A stretch of 64,000 nt of DNA from contig NZ_QZXA01000010.1 of NCBI RefSeq assembly GCF_003601985.1, forward strand, positions 186,001 to 250,000. Reading direction: 5' to 3'. The position numbers and the translations under genes were made by a program. Positions 34,690-42,443 of the stretch are shown in pieces (position 1 is the stretch's first letter; the number at the start of each line of letters is the position of its first letter). This DNA is from Mesorhizobium jarvisii. Lineage in GTDB: Bacteria; Pseudomonadota; Alphaproteobacteria; Rhizobiales; Rhizobiaceae. The notes beneath the pieces are model-generated. The model ran no database searches, was not told the origin of the DNA, and saw only the letters and a program-made list of their open reading frames with translations.

Positions 34690-34718
34690 TTGACACACGG
34701 CGGGCGACTGACCATGAT
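34690..34718 (+). promoter_or_regulatory. Promoter of the ABC-kynU operon
   Basis: TTGACA at 34690-34695 and CATGAT at 34713-34718 with a 17-base spacer, about 50 bases before the substrate-binding-protein ATG. The palindromic operator touches the -35. Confidence 0.5.
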
Positions 34719-34769
34719 CGCCGCAGTTGCCGTCCTGTGGGCGGCGCTGATCAAATCTGGGAGGAAATG

Positions 34770-35756
34770 ATGTTGAAGTCGAAGTCCGCTTGGCTGTCGG
34801 GATTGGCCCTGGCAGGCGCATTAATGGTCAGCGCAGGCAGCGCCGCGGCCGATCAGATACGCATCGGCATCGCCAATTTCGGCGAGCATCCGCAGCTCAA
34901 CGCCGCCATAGCGGGCTTCAAGAAGGCATTGACGGACAACGGTTTTGTCGAGGGCAAGGACGTCGTCTACACCGAAAGCCATACCAATTTCGATGCATCG
35001 CTGGTGCCGCAGATGATCGCCAAGCTGCAGGCGGAGCAGCCCAAGCTGATCTACACCATCACCACGCCGGTCTCGCAGATCGCCAAGAAGGCGCTCGCCG
35101 GTTCCGGCATTCCGATCGTCTTTGCCGCGGTCACCGATCCGGTGGCGGCCAAGCTGGTGCCGTCGTGGGACGCCGGAGACGAAGGCATGACCGGCGCCAG
35201 CGATCTGCAGGATGTCGCCGCGGTGATGGCCTTCACCAAGAAACTGCTGCCGAACGCCAAGCGTTTTGGCGTGCCTTACAATCCAGGCGAGGCCAATGAC
35301 GTTGCCCTGATCGAAAAGATCAAGGCGGCGGCACCCGCCGCCGGCTTTGAGGTCGTCGAAGTCGGTGTCGACAACGTCAATGACATCCAGCAGCGCATCG
35401 CTTCGCTCGCCGGCAAGGTCGACGTGATCTACGGTCCGGCCTCGAACCTGATCCAGCCGGCGATCGCCGCTGTCTCCGCGGCCGCCCGCCAGGCCGGTAT
35501 CCCGGTCGTCAACTCTGATGACAGCGCGGTCCGCAACGGCACCGTGCCGGCGAGCTTCGCGCTCAATTACACGCAGGTCGGCATGAACGCCGGCAACATC
35601 GCCGCCGAAATCCTCAAGGGCAAGGATCCCAAGACGATCGCGCCGTCGCGCCCGGCCTACAAGGATCACATGGCAACGATTTCCCGCAAGGCGATGGCCG
35701 CGTTCGGCATCGAGATACCGGCTTCGATGGCCGATTGCGGCTGCATCGTCGACTGA
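34770..35756 (+). CDS. ABC transporter substrate-binding protein (TrpX-like, PF04392)
   Basis: 328-residue periplasmic binding protein with a clear signal peptide (MLKSKSAWLSGLALAGALMV ... AAADQ). Mature sequence IRIGIANFGEHPQLNAAIAGF, VTDPVAAKLVPSW and VIYGPASNLIQPAIAAV fit the ABC_sub_bind family, of which streptococcal TrpX (tryptophan uptake) is the best-known member. A strong RBS (GGGAGGA) precedes ATG 34770; ATG 34767 is too close to it. First gene of a four-gene operon ending in kynureninase, suggesting an aromatic ligand such as tryptophan or kynurenine. Ligand identity is inference. Confidence 0.85.
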   Translation: MLKSKSAWLSGLALAGALMVSAGSAAADQIRIGIANFGEHPQLNAAIAGFKKALTDNGFVEGKDVVYTESHTNFDASLVPQMIAKLQAEQPKLIYTITTPVSQIAKKALAGSGIPIVFAAVTDPVAAKLVPSWDAGDEGMTGASDLQDVAAVMAFTKKLLPNAKRFGVPYNPGEANDVALIEKIKAAAPAAGFEVVEVGVDNVNDIQQRIASLAGKVDVIYGPASNLIQPAIAAVSAAARQAGIPVVNSDDSAVRNGTVPASFALNYTQVGMNAGNIAAEILKGKDPKTIAPSRPAYKDHMATISRKAMAAFGIEIPASMADCGCIVD

Positions 35757-35815
35757 TATCGGGCTGCAAGGGGCGATGGCGTTGGCGCCGTCGCCCTTCC
35801 GGCCAGGGAGGAACG

Positions 35816-36595
35816 ATGCTCGATATCCGATCCGCGCGCAAAGTATTCTACAAGGGGCAGGCCGACGAGAAGGTCGCGCTCGACGGCCTCAGCCTGTCAT
35901 TGGCCACCGGCGAGTTCGGCATCGTCATCGGCTCCAACGGGGCCGGTAAGAGCAGCATGCTCAACGCTATTTCCGGAGCCCTCGGCCTGGATTCCGGCAA
36001 GATCCTGATCAACGGCGCCGACGTGACAGCCATGCCGGTGCACAAGCGCGCCACACGATTGGCGCGCGTCTTCCAGGATCCGATGCGCGGCACCGCCGCC
36101 AGCATGACCGTGGCGGAGAACATGCTGCTGGCCGATCTGCGCAGCCAAAAACGCACGCTGCGGCAAGGGCTGAACGCCACGCGGCTCGCGTCCTACAAGG
36201 AGCGCCTGTCGATATTGGGGCTCGGCCTCGAAAATCGTCTCGACACCCGTGTCGACCTGCTCTCGGGCGGGCAGCGGCAGTCGCTGTCGCTGATCATGGC
36301 AGTCGGCGGATCGCCGGACCTGCTGCTGCTCGACGAGCATACCGCGGCACTTGACCCGCGCACGGCCGAGATCGTCATGCAGGCGACGGTGCGTGCCGTC
36401 AACGCGCTGAAGCTGACCACGCTGATGGTGACCCACAACATGCAGCACGCCGTCGACTATGGCAGCCGGGTGATCATGCTCGACGCGGGCCGGGTCCTGC
36501 TGGAGGTCACCGGCGAGGAGAAGGCGAGGGTCACGGTTATCGATCTGATCGGCCATTTTTCCATCAAGACCGACCGCATGTTGCTGGCGAGCTGA
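35816..36595 (+). CDS. ABC transporter ATP-binding protein
   Basis: 259-residue ABC ATPase. Walker A GSNGAGKSS, Q-loop in VFQDPMRGTAASM, signature LSGGQRQSLSL, Walker B LLLLDEHTAALDP and switch His in MVTHNMQHA. Equivalent to TrpZ of TrpXYZ-type importers. RBS AGGGAGGAA lies just before the ATG. Follows the binding protein by about 60 bases and precedes the permease by 5. Confidence 0.92.
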   Translation: MLDIRSARKVFYKGQADEKVALDGLSLSLATGEFGIVIGSNGAGKSSMLNAISGALGLDSGKILINGADVTAMPVHKRATRLARVFQDPMRGTAASMTVAENMLLADLRSQKRTLRQGLNATRLASYKERLSILGLGLENRLDTRVDLLSGGQRQSLSLIMAVGGSPDLLLLDEHTAALDPRTAEIVMQATVRAVNALKLTTLMVTHNMQHAVDYGSRVIMLDAGRVLLEVTGEEKARVTVIDLIGHFSIKTDRMLLAS

Positions 36596-36600
36596 CCACC

Positions 36601-37524
36601 ATGGGCTTTATTCAGGACGTTCTGACGAGCTTTGTCGCGATCATGCCGGTGACCCTGGCGCAGAGCCTGATCCTGGCCTTTGTCGTGCTAGGCATCATGA
36701 TCCCGTTCCGCATGCTGAACTTTCCCGATCTCACTAGCGAAGGCGCCTTTCCGCTGGGCGGCTGCGTCTGCGGCGTGCTGCTGGCTGCCGGGGTATCGCC
36801 GCTGACCTGCATCGTCGTCGCGTTCGCGGCGGGCTTCGCGGCGGGTTGCTGCACCGCCTTCATCCATCTGCGCTTCCGCATCCACACGCTGCTGGCGGGC
36901 ATCCTGATGATGACGATGCTCTACAGCATCAACCTGCGCATCATGGGCAAGTCCAACCTTTCGGTTTTCGGCTCGCCCACCGTGTTCGATTGGGTTCCGT
37001 TCGCGCGGCCGGGTTTTCCGGCCAGCAAGATCGTCGTCGCCGGCCTTCTCGCGCTCATCGCCTTTGCGGCGCTCTACATGTTCTTCAGAACCGAGAAGGG
37101 GACCGCCGTGCGCGCCGTCGGCGCCAATCCCGACATGGCCGAGGCGCAGGGCATCAATGTCTGGGCGGCGACCATAGGCGGTGTCGGGCTGGCAAGCGCG
37201 TTTTCGGCCTCGAGCGGCGCGTTGATGGTGCAGTCGCAGGGATTTGCCGACGTCAATATGGGGCTGGGCATCCTCATCAACGGCCTGGCCGCGCTGATGA
37301 TCGGCGAGGCAGTCGTTGGCAAGCAGACGGTCTCGCGCCAGCTGCTGGCGCCCTTTGCCGGCGCGATCATCTACTACCAGCTGGTGTCGTTCTGCCTTGC
37401 CGCCGGCATGCCGCCTCCCGACCTGAAACTTGCCACGGGCCTGTTCGTGCTCGCCATGCTTGCTCTGCCGAGCCTCAAGCGCAGTCGGGGACCAGCGCCC
37501 GCGCGCGAAGCGATCCGTGAATAA
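36601..37524 (+). CDS. ABC transporter permease (TrpY-like, branched-chain type)
   Basis: 307-residue inner-membrane permease of the BPD_transp_2 fold with about eight to nine hydrophobic helices. PFRMLNFPDLTSEGAFPLGG is typical of the YtrF/TrpY-like permeases partnering PF04392 binding proteins, and TAVRAVGANPDMAEAQGINV is the cytoplasmic coupling segment. It is the only permease gene, so the channel would be a homodimer. Its end abuts kynU. Confidence 0.9.
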   Translation: MGFIQDVLTSFVAIMPVTLAQSLILAFVVLGIMIPFRMLNFPDLTSEGAFPLGGCVCGVLLAAGVSPLTCIVVAFAAGFAAGCCTAFIHLRFRIHTLLAGILMMTMLYSINLRIMGKSNLSVFGSPTVFDWVPFARPGFPASKIVVAGLLALIAFAALYMFFRTEKGTAVRAVGANPDMAEAQGINVWAATIGGVGLASAFSASSGALMVQSQGFADVNMGLGILINGLAALMIGEAVVGKQTVSRQLLAPFAGAIIYYQLVSFCLAAGMPPPDLKLATGLFVLAMLALPSLKRSRGPAPAREAIRE

Positions 37525-37543
37525 CCAGGGAATGTCACACATC

Positions 37544-38791
37544 ATGCGTGCAACGATCGATCTCGCCGCAGTCGAAGCCATGGATGCGGCGGATCCGCTG
37601 CGTGCCATGCGCGACCGCTTCATTTTGCCGGAAGGTGTTATCTACCTCGACGGCAACTCGCTGGGTGCCGCGGCGCCCGCCGTCTTCAACGAGCTGCAAA
37701 AGGCGGCGACGCAGGAATGGGCGCAGGATCTCATCCGCGCCTGGAACACCGCGGGCTGGTTCGACATGCCGGTCGCGCTCGGCGACCAACTCGGACGTCT
37801 GATCGGCGCCGAGGCCGGCCAGACGGTGGTCTGCGACACGACCTCGATCAACATCTACAAGGTGCTGCATGCAGCCCTTGGCATTCGGCCGAACCGCTCG
37901 GTCATCGTCGCTGAGGGCGACAGTTTCCCGACCGATCTCTACATGGCCGAAGGCGTGGCCTCGACGCGGCCGGGCACGGTGCTGCGGCTCGAAGGCGTCG
38001 ACGCGCCCACCATCGAGGAGCTGATCGATGAGCGCGTCGCGGTCATCCTGGTCAACCACGTCAATTACAAAACCGGACAATTGCGCGACATGGCCGCGCT
38101 GACGTGCAAGGCCCATCAGGTCGGTGCGCTGATCGTCTGGGATCTCTGCCATACGGCCGGCGCGTTGCCGGTCGAACTCGATGCTGCGAACGCCGATTTC
38201 GCCATCGGCTGCACCTACAAATATCTCAATGGCGGTCCGGGTGCGCCGGCGTTCATCTATGCAGCGAAGCGCCACCACGACGACGTCCATCAGCCGCTGA
38301 GCGGTTGGTGGGGCCATGCACGGCCCTTCGCTTTTGAACAAAGTTATGCGGCCGGCAGCGGCATCCGCCGGTTCCTGTGCGGCACGCAGCCGGTGCTGTC
38401 GATGCGGGCGCTGAAAGGGGCGCTCGATATCTGGGACGATGTCGACATGGCGGCGGTGCGCAAGAAGAGCATCGCGCTCACCGACCTGTTCATCCAGCTC
38501 GTCGAAGCCAGATGCGGCGCCTACGGCCTCGAACTCGAAGGTCCGCGCGACGGCAATGCGCGCGGCAGCCAGGTGTCGTTCCTCCACCCGCATGGCTACC
38601 AGGTGATGCGGGCCTTGATCGAGCGCGGTGTGATCGGCGATTTCCGCGCGCCGTCGACCATCCGCTTCGGCTTCACGCCGCTCTATGTCGGCTACAAGGA
38701 CGTCTGGCAGGCGGTTGAGGTGCTCGAGGACATCCTGCGCACCGGCGCCTGGCAGGAAGCGCGTTTCGCGGTCAAGACGGCGGTGACTTGA
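37544..38791 (+). CDS. kynU: Kynureninase
   Basis: PLP-dependent hydrolase converting kynurenine to anthranilate and alanine (and 3-hydroxykynurenine to 3-hydroxyanthranilate). 415 residues. YLDGNSLGAAAPAVFNEL, the phosphate-binding DTTSINIYK, LVNHVNYKTGQLRDM, DLCHTAGALPVELD and the PLP lysine Lys226 in CTYKYLNGGPGAPAF are all in place, with GWWGHARPFAF after it. Start uncertain: ATG 37544 (AGGGA 12 bases upstream) or ATG 37532; a GTG at 37517 overlaps the permease stop. Last gene of the ABC operon; convergent with kynA, with only 4 bases between stops. Confidence 0.95.
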   Translation: MRATIDLAAVEAMDAADPLRAMRDRFILPEGVIYLDGNSLGAAAPAVFNELQKAATQEWAQDLIRAWNTAGWFDMPVALGDQLGRLIGAEAGQTVVCDTTSINIYKVLHAALGIRPNRSVIVAEGDSFPTDLYMAEGVASTRPGTVLRLEGVDAPTIEELIDERVAVILVNHVNYKTGQLRDMAALTCKAHQVGALIVWDLCHTAGALPVELDAANADFAIGCTYKYLNGGPGAPAFIYAAKRHHDDVHQPLSGWWGHARPFAFEQSYAAGSGIRRFLCGTQPVLSMRALKGALDIWDDVDMAAVRKKSIALTDLFIQLVEARCGAYGLELEGPRDGNARGSQVSFLHPHGYQVMRALIERGVIGDFRAPSTIRFGFTPLYVGYKDVWQAVEVLEDILRTGAWQEARFAVKTAVT

Positions 38792-38795
38792 GACC

Positions 38796-39632
38796 TCAGA
38801 GCCGCGTGCGGACCGTCCACAGTTCCGGAAACAGCACGACCTCGAGCATCTTCTTGAGATAGGACGCACCTGAGGTGCCGCCGGTGCCGCGCTTCAGGCC
38901 GATGATGCGCTCGACCGTGGTGACATGGTTGAAGCGCCAGCGGCGGAAATAGTCCTCGAAATCGACCAGCTTCTCGGCCAGCTCATAGAACATCCAGTAG
39001 CGCTGTGGATCGCGGTAGACGGTCTGCCAGGCGACCATGACCTCTTCGTTCTCGGTGCGGGTCTCACGCCAGTCGGTGCGCTTGGCATCGGCGCCGATGT
39101 CGAACCCGTTGCGCGCCAGAAGCAGCAGCGCTTCGTCGTAAAGCGATGGCTCGGCCAGGATGGCCTCCAGCTTGCCGGTGAGGTCCGGCCGGTGCTTGTG
39201 AGGTCCGAGCATTGCTAGGTTGCGGTTGCCAGCCATGAACTCGATGGCGCGGTATTGCCAGGACTGGAAGCCAGAGGATTGGCCGAGCGCGTCGCGGAAC
39301 TCGGTGTATTCGCTTGGAGTCATCGTGCGCAGCACGTCCCAGGCGTTGTTCAACTGCTCGAAAATCCGGGCGACGCGCGACAGCATCTTGAAGCTCGGCT
39401 CGAGGCGGTCGGCGCGAATGGAGCGTATGGCGGCGCCAATCTCGTGCAAAGCAAGTTTCATCCAGAGCTCCGAGGTCTGGTGCTGGATGATGAACAGCAT
39501 CTCGTCATGCGCCGACGACAGCGGCGTCTGTGCGTCGAGCACTTTTTCCAGATGCAGATAGTCGCTGTAGGACATGCGCTCCTTGAACGACATCTGCGCG
39601 CCTTCGGAGGCCGGATCGTAGGGCTCGCTCAA
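38796..39632 (-). CDS. kynA: Tryptophan 2,3-dioxygenase
   Basis: Heme dioxygenase opening the indole ring of L-tryptophan to N-formylkynurenine. 278 residues. Substrate-site Phe47 and His51 in EMLFIIQHQTSELWMK, EFMAGNRNLAMLG, and the proximal heme ligand His236 in RFNHVTTVERIIG followed by GTGGTSGASYLKK are present. Start is TTG 39632, supported by GGAG 8 bases upstream and by the conserved N-terminus; ATG 39593 is an alternative. The TTG overlaps the TGA of the CoA ligase gene, so the two are translationally coupled. Confidence 0.96.
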   Translation of the reverse strand: MSEPYDPASEGAQMSFKERMSYSDYLHLEKVLDAQTPLSSAHDEMLFIIQHQTSELWMKLALHEIGAAIRSIRADRLEPSFKMLSRVARIFEQLNNAWDVLRTMTPSEYTEFRDALGQSSGFQSWQYRAIEFMAGNRNLAMLGPHKHRPDLTGKLEAILAEPSLYDEALLLLARNGFDIGADAKRTDWRETRTENEEVMVAWQTVYRDPQRYWMFYELAEKLVDFEDYFRRWRFNHVTTVERIIGLKRGTGGTSGASYLKKMLEVVLFPELWTVRTRL

Positions 39633-41254
39633 TTGGTTTTCTCCGTACGCAGCCGGAAGCGCTGGATCTTGCCGGTCTGGGTCTTGGGCAGGGCGGCGAT
39701 GAATTTGACCGAGCGCGGATATTTGTAGGGCGCTATCGTTGCCTTGACGTGGTCCTGCAGGCGCTTGACGGTCAACGCATCGGGCGCCACGCCTTGCACC
39801 AGCACGACATGCGCCTCGACGATCTGACCGCGTTCGCCGTCATCGGCGCCTATGACCGCGCATTCGGCGACATCGGGATGCGACAGCAGTGCCGCTTCGA
39901 CCTCTGGTCCGGCGATATTGTAGCCGGCGCTGACGATCATATCGTCGGTACGCGCGGCGAAGTGGAAGAAACCGTCCTCGTCCTGGGAAAAGGTGTCGCC
40001 GGTGAGGTTCCAGCCCTCGCGCACATACTCCTTCTGCCTGTCGTCGGCCATGTAGCGGCAGCCGGTTGGTCCGCGCACCGCCAGCCGTCCGGTCTCGCCG
40101 CGTGGCACCTCTTGCATCGCGTCGTCGACGATACGCGCTTCATAGCCGCCCACCGGCTTGCCGGTGGATGCAGGCTTCATGTCGCCAAAACGGTTGGAGA
40201 TGAAGATGTGCAGCATTTCGGTGGCGCCGATGCCGTCGAGGATCGGCTTGCCGGTCTTCTCGGTCCATTCCTCGAAGACCGGAGCCGGCAAGGTCTCGCC
40301 GGCCGATACGGCGACACGCAGCGATGACAAATCGGCACCTTCATCCATGGCCTTCAGCATGGCGCGGTAGGCGGTAGGCGCCGTGAACGAAATGGTCGCT
40401 TTGTAGGTCTCGATGATGTGGATCATGTTGGGCGGCGTCGCCTGTTCCAGCAGCGTCGCCGCCGCTCCAAAGCGCAGAGGGAAGATGGCAAGGCCGCCAA
40501 GGCCGAAGGTGAAGGCGAGCGGCGGCGAGCCGACAAAGATGTCGTCCGGCGTGACCTGGAGGATTTCGCGCGCATAGGCATCAGCGATGATCAGGAGATC
40601 GCGGTGGAAGTGCATCGTGGCCTTCGGCACGCCCGTCGTGCCGGAAGTGAAGCCGAGCAGGGCGACATCGTCGCGGCCGGTGTTGACGGCGGTGAAGGTG
40701 ACCGGCTTGTCGAGCGCGGCGCGGTCGAGCTCGGCATCGTGGTTGGCGGTGCCGTCGAAACCGATCACCTGCTTCAGGAAGGCGCTGTCCTTGGCGCAGG
40801 CGGTCATCTCGTCCATCAGCCTGGTGTCGCAAAGCGCGGTGGTGATCTCCGCCTTGTCGACGATCTTGGTAAGTTCGCCGGCGCGCAGCATCGGCATGGT
40901 GTTGACGACCACCGCGCCGACCTTGGTGGCGGCCAGCCAGCAAGCAACCATTGCGGGGTTGTTGGCGGAACGGATCAGCACCCGGTTGCCCGGCTTGACG
41001 CCATAATTTTCGACCAGCGCGTGGGCCAGCCTGTTCGTCCAGTCAGACAGTTCCTTGTAGGTGCGGCGGCGGCCATTGCCGATCAGGGCGGTGTGATCGC
41101 CAAGACCCTTCTCGACCAGCCTGTCGGTCAATTCGACGCCGGCGTTAAGGCGTTCGGGATAGTCGAAGCCGTCGAGCAGGAAGTCCGGCCACTGATCCGG
41201 CGGCGGCAGATGTTCGCGCGTGAACGTGTCGATATGCGCTGAAGGCCCAAGCAT
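39629..41254 (-). CDS. 2-aminobenzoate-CoA ligase-like acyl-CoA synthetase
   Basis: 541-residue adenylate-forming enzyme of the benzoate-CoA ligase group. Motifs: TSGTTGVPKATMHFHRDLL (P-loop), GIGATEMLHIF, DDMIVSAGYNIAGPEVE and the catalytic Lys in LPKTQTGKIQRFRLR. ATEMLHIF and SPPLAFTFGLGG are typical of benzoate/2-aminobenzoate ligases. Coupling to kynA, with kynU next door, points to anthranilate as substrate, yielding anthraniloyl-CoA. No 2-aminobenzoyl-CoA monooxygenase/reductase is in the window, so the route would have to continue elsewhere. ATG 41254 follows GGGGTGG; the frame extends to 41455 without support. Confidence 0.85.
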   Translation of the reverse strand: MLGPSAHIDTFTREHLPPPDQWPDFLLDGFDYPERLNAGVELTDRLVEKGLGDHTALIGNGRRRTYKELSDWTNRLAHALVENYGVKPGNRVLIRSANNPAMVACWLAATKVGAVVVNTMPMLRAGELTKIVDKAEITTALCDTRLMDEMTACAKDSAFLKQVIGFDGTANHDAELDRAALDKPVTFTAVNTGRDDVALLGFTSGTTGVPKATMHFHRDLLIIADAYAREILQVTPDDIFVGSPPLAFTFGLGGLAIFPLRFGAAATLLEQATPPNMIHIIETYKATISFTAPTAYRAMLKAMDEGADLSSLRVAVSAGETLPAPVFEEWTEKTGKPILDGIGATEMLHIFISNRFGDMKPASTGKPVGGYEARIVDDAMQEVPRGETGRLAVRGPTGCRYMADDRQKEYVREGWNLTGDTFSQDEDGFFHFAARTDDMIVSAGYNIAGPEVEAALLSHPDVAECAVIGADDGERGQIVEAHVVLVQGVAPDALTVKRLQDHVKATIAPYKYPRSVKFIAALPKTQTGKIQRFRLRTEKTN

Positions 41255-41566
41255 GTCGCCGCCACCCCATTTGCTGCCTGGCCAGTGCGCGAAGCATCTG
41301 TCCGAGGTCGTGGATCTGAAGTTCCCGTCTTTCGCGAGAGGCCTTGTGTCGCCAGTTACACCTGTTCGGCGACGCCACCGGAAGGTTGGACATTCGCAGG
41401 TTTGGACAGCACAGCGGACCTCCCATTGTCGACTGTTCTCGGGGCAGGATCGCACCAGTCGAAATTTGTTTCAAGCCTAAAATGTTTTTGCCCTGAAGCA
41501 TTGACGCATGGCATGGTGGCGGCCATTGCTAGCGTCAAACGCATGCGTTTTTGGGGGAGGGTGCCG
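41255..41566. other. Divergent intergenic region, CoA ligase / formamidase-like genes
   Basis: 312 bases that must carry both promoters. An AT-rich patch around 41461-41490 is the likeliest promoter zone. I see no clear inverted repeat, operator or small gene. Open frames entering from the ligase side are not supported. Confidence 0.4.
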
Positions 41567-42397
41567 ATGCCTAGACATCGCATTGCCGATTGGAACAACG
41601 CCTACGCCAATGGCGCGAACATCGCCGGCAGCGACCGTTGGCCGGCCGCGTGGGCGGAACCGGCGCAAGCCTTCCGGGACGCGCTGGCGGCAGAAGGCCG
41701 GGCACGGCTGGACATCGCCTATGGCGAGCGGCCGCGAAATCGCTTCGATCTTTTCCTTCCCGAGGCCGCGCCCCAGGGGCTGATCGTGTTCATCCATGGC
41801 GGTTATTGGCTGGAGTCCGACAAGAGCGACTGGTCGCATCTGGCCAAGGGCGCGGTCAGCAGCGGCTTTGCCGTGGCGATGCCGTCCTACACGCAGTGCC
41901 CGGACATACGCATCGCGGGCATCGTCCGTGAAGTCGGCGCGGCGATCGAAAAAGTGGCGGCAATGGTCGACGGACCGTTGATGCTGACCGGACATTCGGC
42001 CGGCGGACATCTCGCCAGCCGCATGGTGACCACATCGACGCCTCTGGCGGCCGATGTGGCAAGGCGCATCCGCCATGTCGTTTCGATCTCGGGCCTGCAC
42101 GACCTTCGTCCGCTCATGCGCACCGGCATGAATGGCGCTTTGGCAATCGACGAAGCCGAAGCGCAGGCCGAGAGCCCCGCCCTGTTGCGGCCCTTGGATG
42201 GCACACGCATCACCTGCTGGGCCGGCGGTGGCGAGCGTTCCGAGTTCCTGCGCCAGAATGCGCTGCTGGCCAATATCTGGACCGGTCTTGGCGCCGCCAC
42301 CAGCTGCGTGGTCGAGCCCGACCGGCATCATTACGACATTGTCGATGGCCTCGCCGATCCGGCGCATGCGCTGACGCGAACCTTGATCTCGGAATAG
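41567..42397 (+). CDS. Alpha/beta hydrolase, probable kynurenine formamidase
   Basis: 276-residue esterase/lipase-fold enzyme. HGGYW (residues 77-81) is the oxyanion motif of AFMID/BNA7-type kynurenine formamidases, the nucleophile is Ser144 in GHSAGGH, and the C-terminal DRHHYDIVDGL supplies the His. This differs from the metal-dependent KynB usual in bacteria. It would hydrolyse N-formylkynurenine to kynurenine and formate, the step missing between kynA and kynU. GGGGGAGG 6 bases before ATG 41567 fixes the start; the open frame reaches back to 41285. Divergent from the ligase-kynA unit. Confidence 0.8.
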   Translation: MPRHRIADWNNAYANGANIAGSDRWPAAWAEPAQAFRDALAAEGRARLDIAYGERPRNRFDLFLPEAAPQGLIVFIHGGYWLESDKSDWSHLAKGAVSSGFAVAMPSYTQCPDIRIAGIVREVGAAIEKVAAMVDGPLMLTGHSAGGHLASRMVTTSTPLAADVARRIRHVVSISGLHDLRPLMRTGMNGALAIDEAEAQAESPALLRPLDGTRITCWAGGGERSEFLRQNALLANIWTGLGAATSCVVEPDRHHYDIVDGLADPAHALTRTLISE

Positions 42398-42443
42398 GTG
42401 AGATCGTTTTTGTCCTGTTATCAGTGAATTATGGGATAATCCT

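Noticed and set aside
42398..42443. TTATC/GATAA hairpin between the formamidase-like gene and moeA
   Set aside because: Only five A/T-rich pairs and no T-run; not a convincing terminator.
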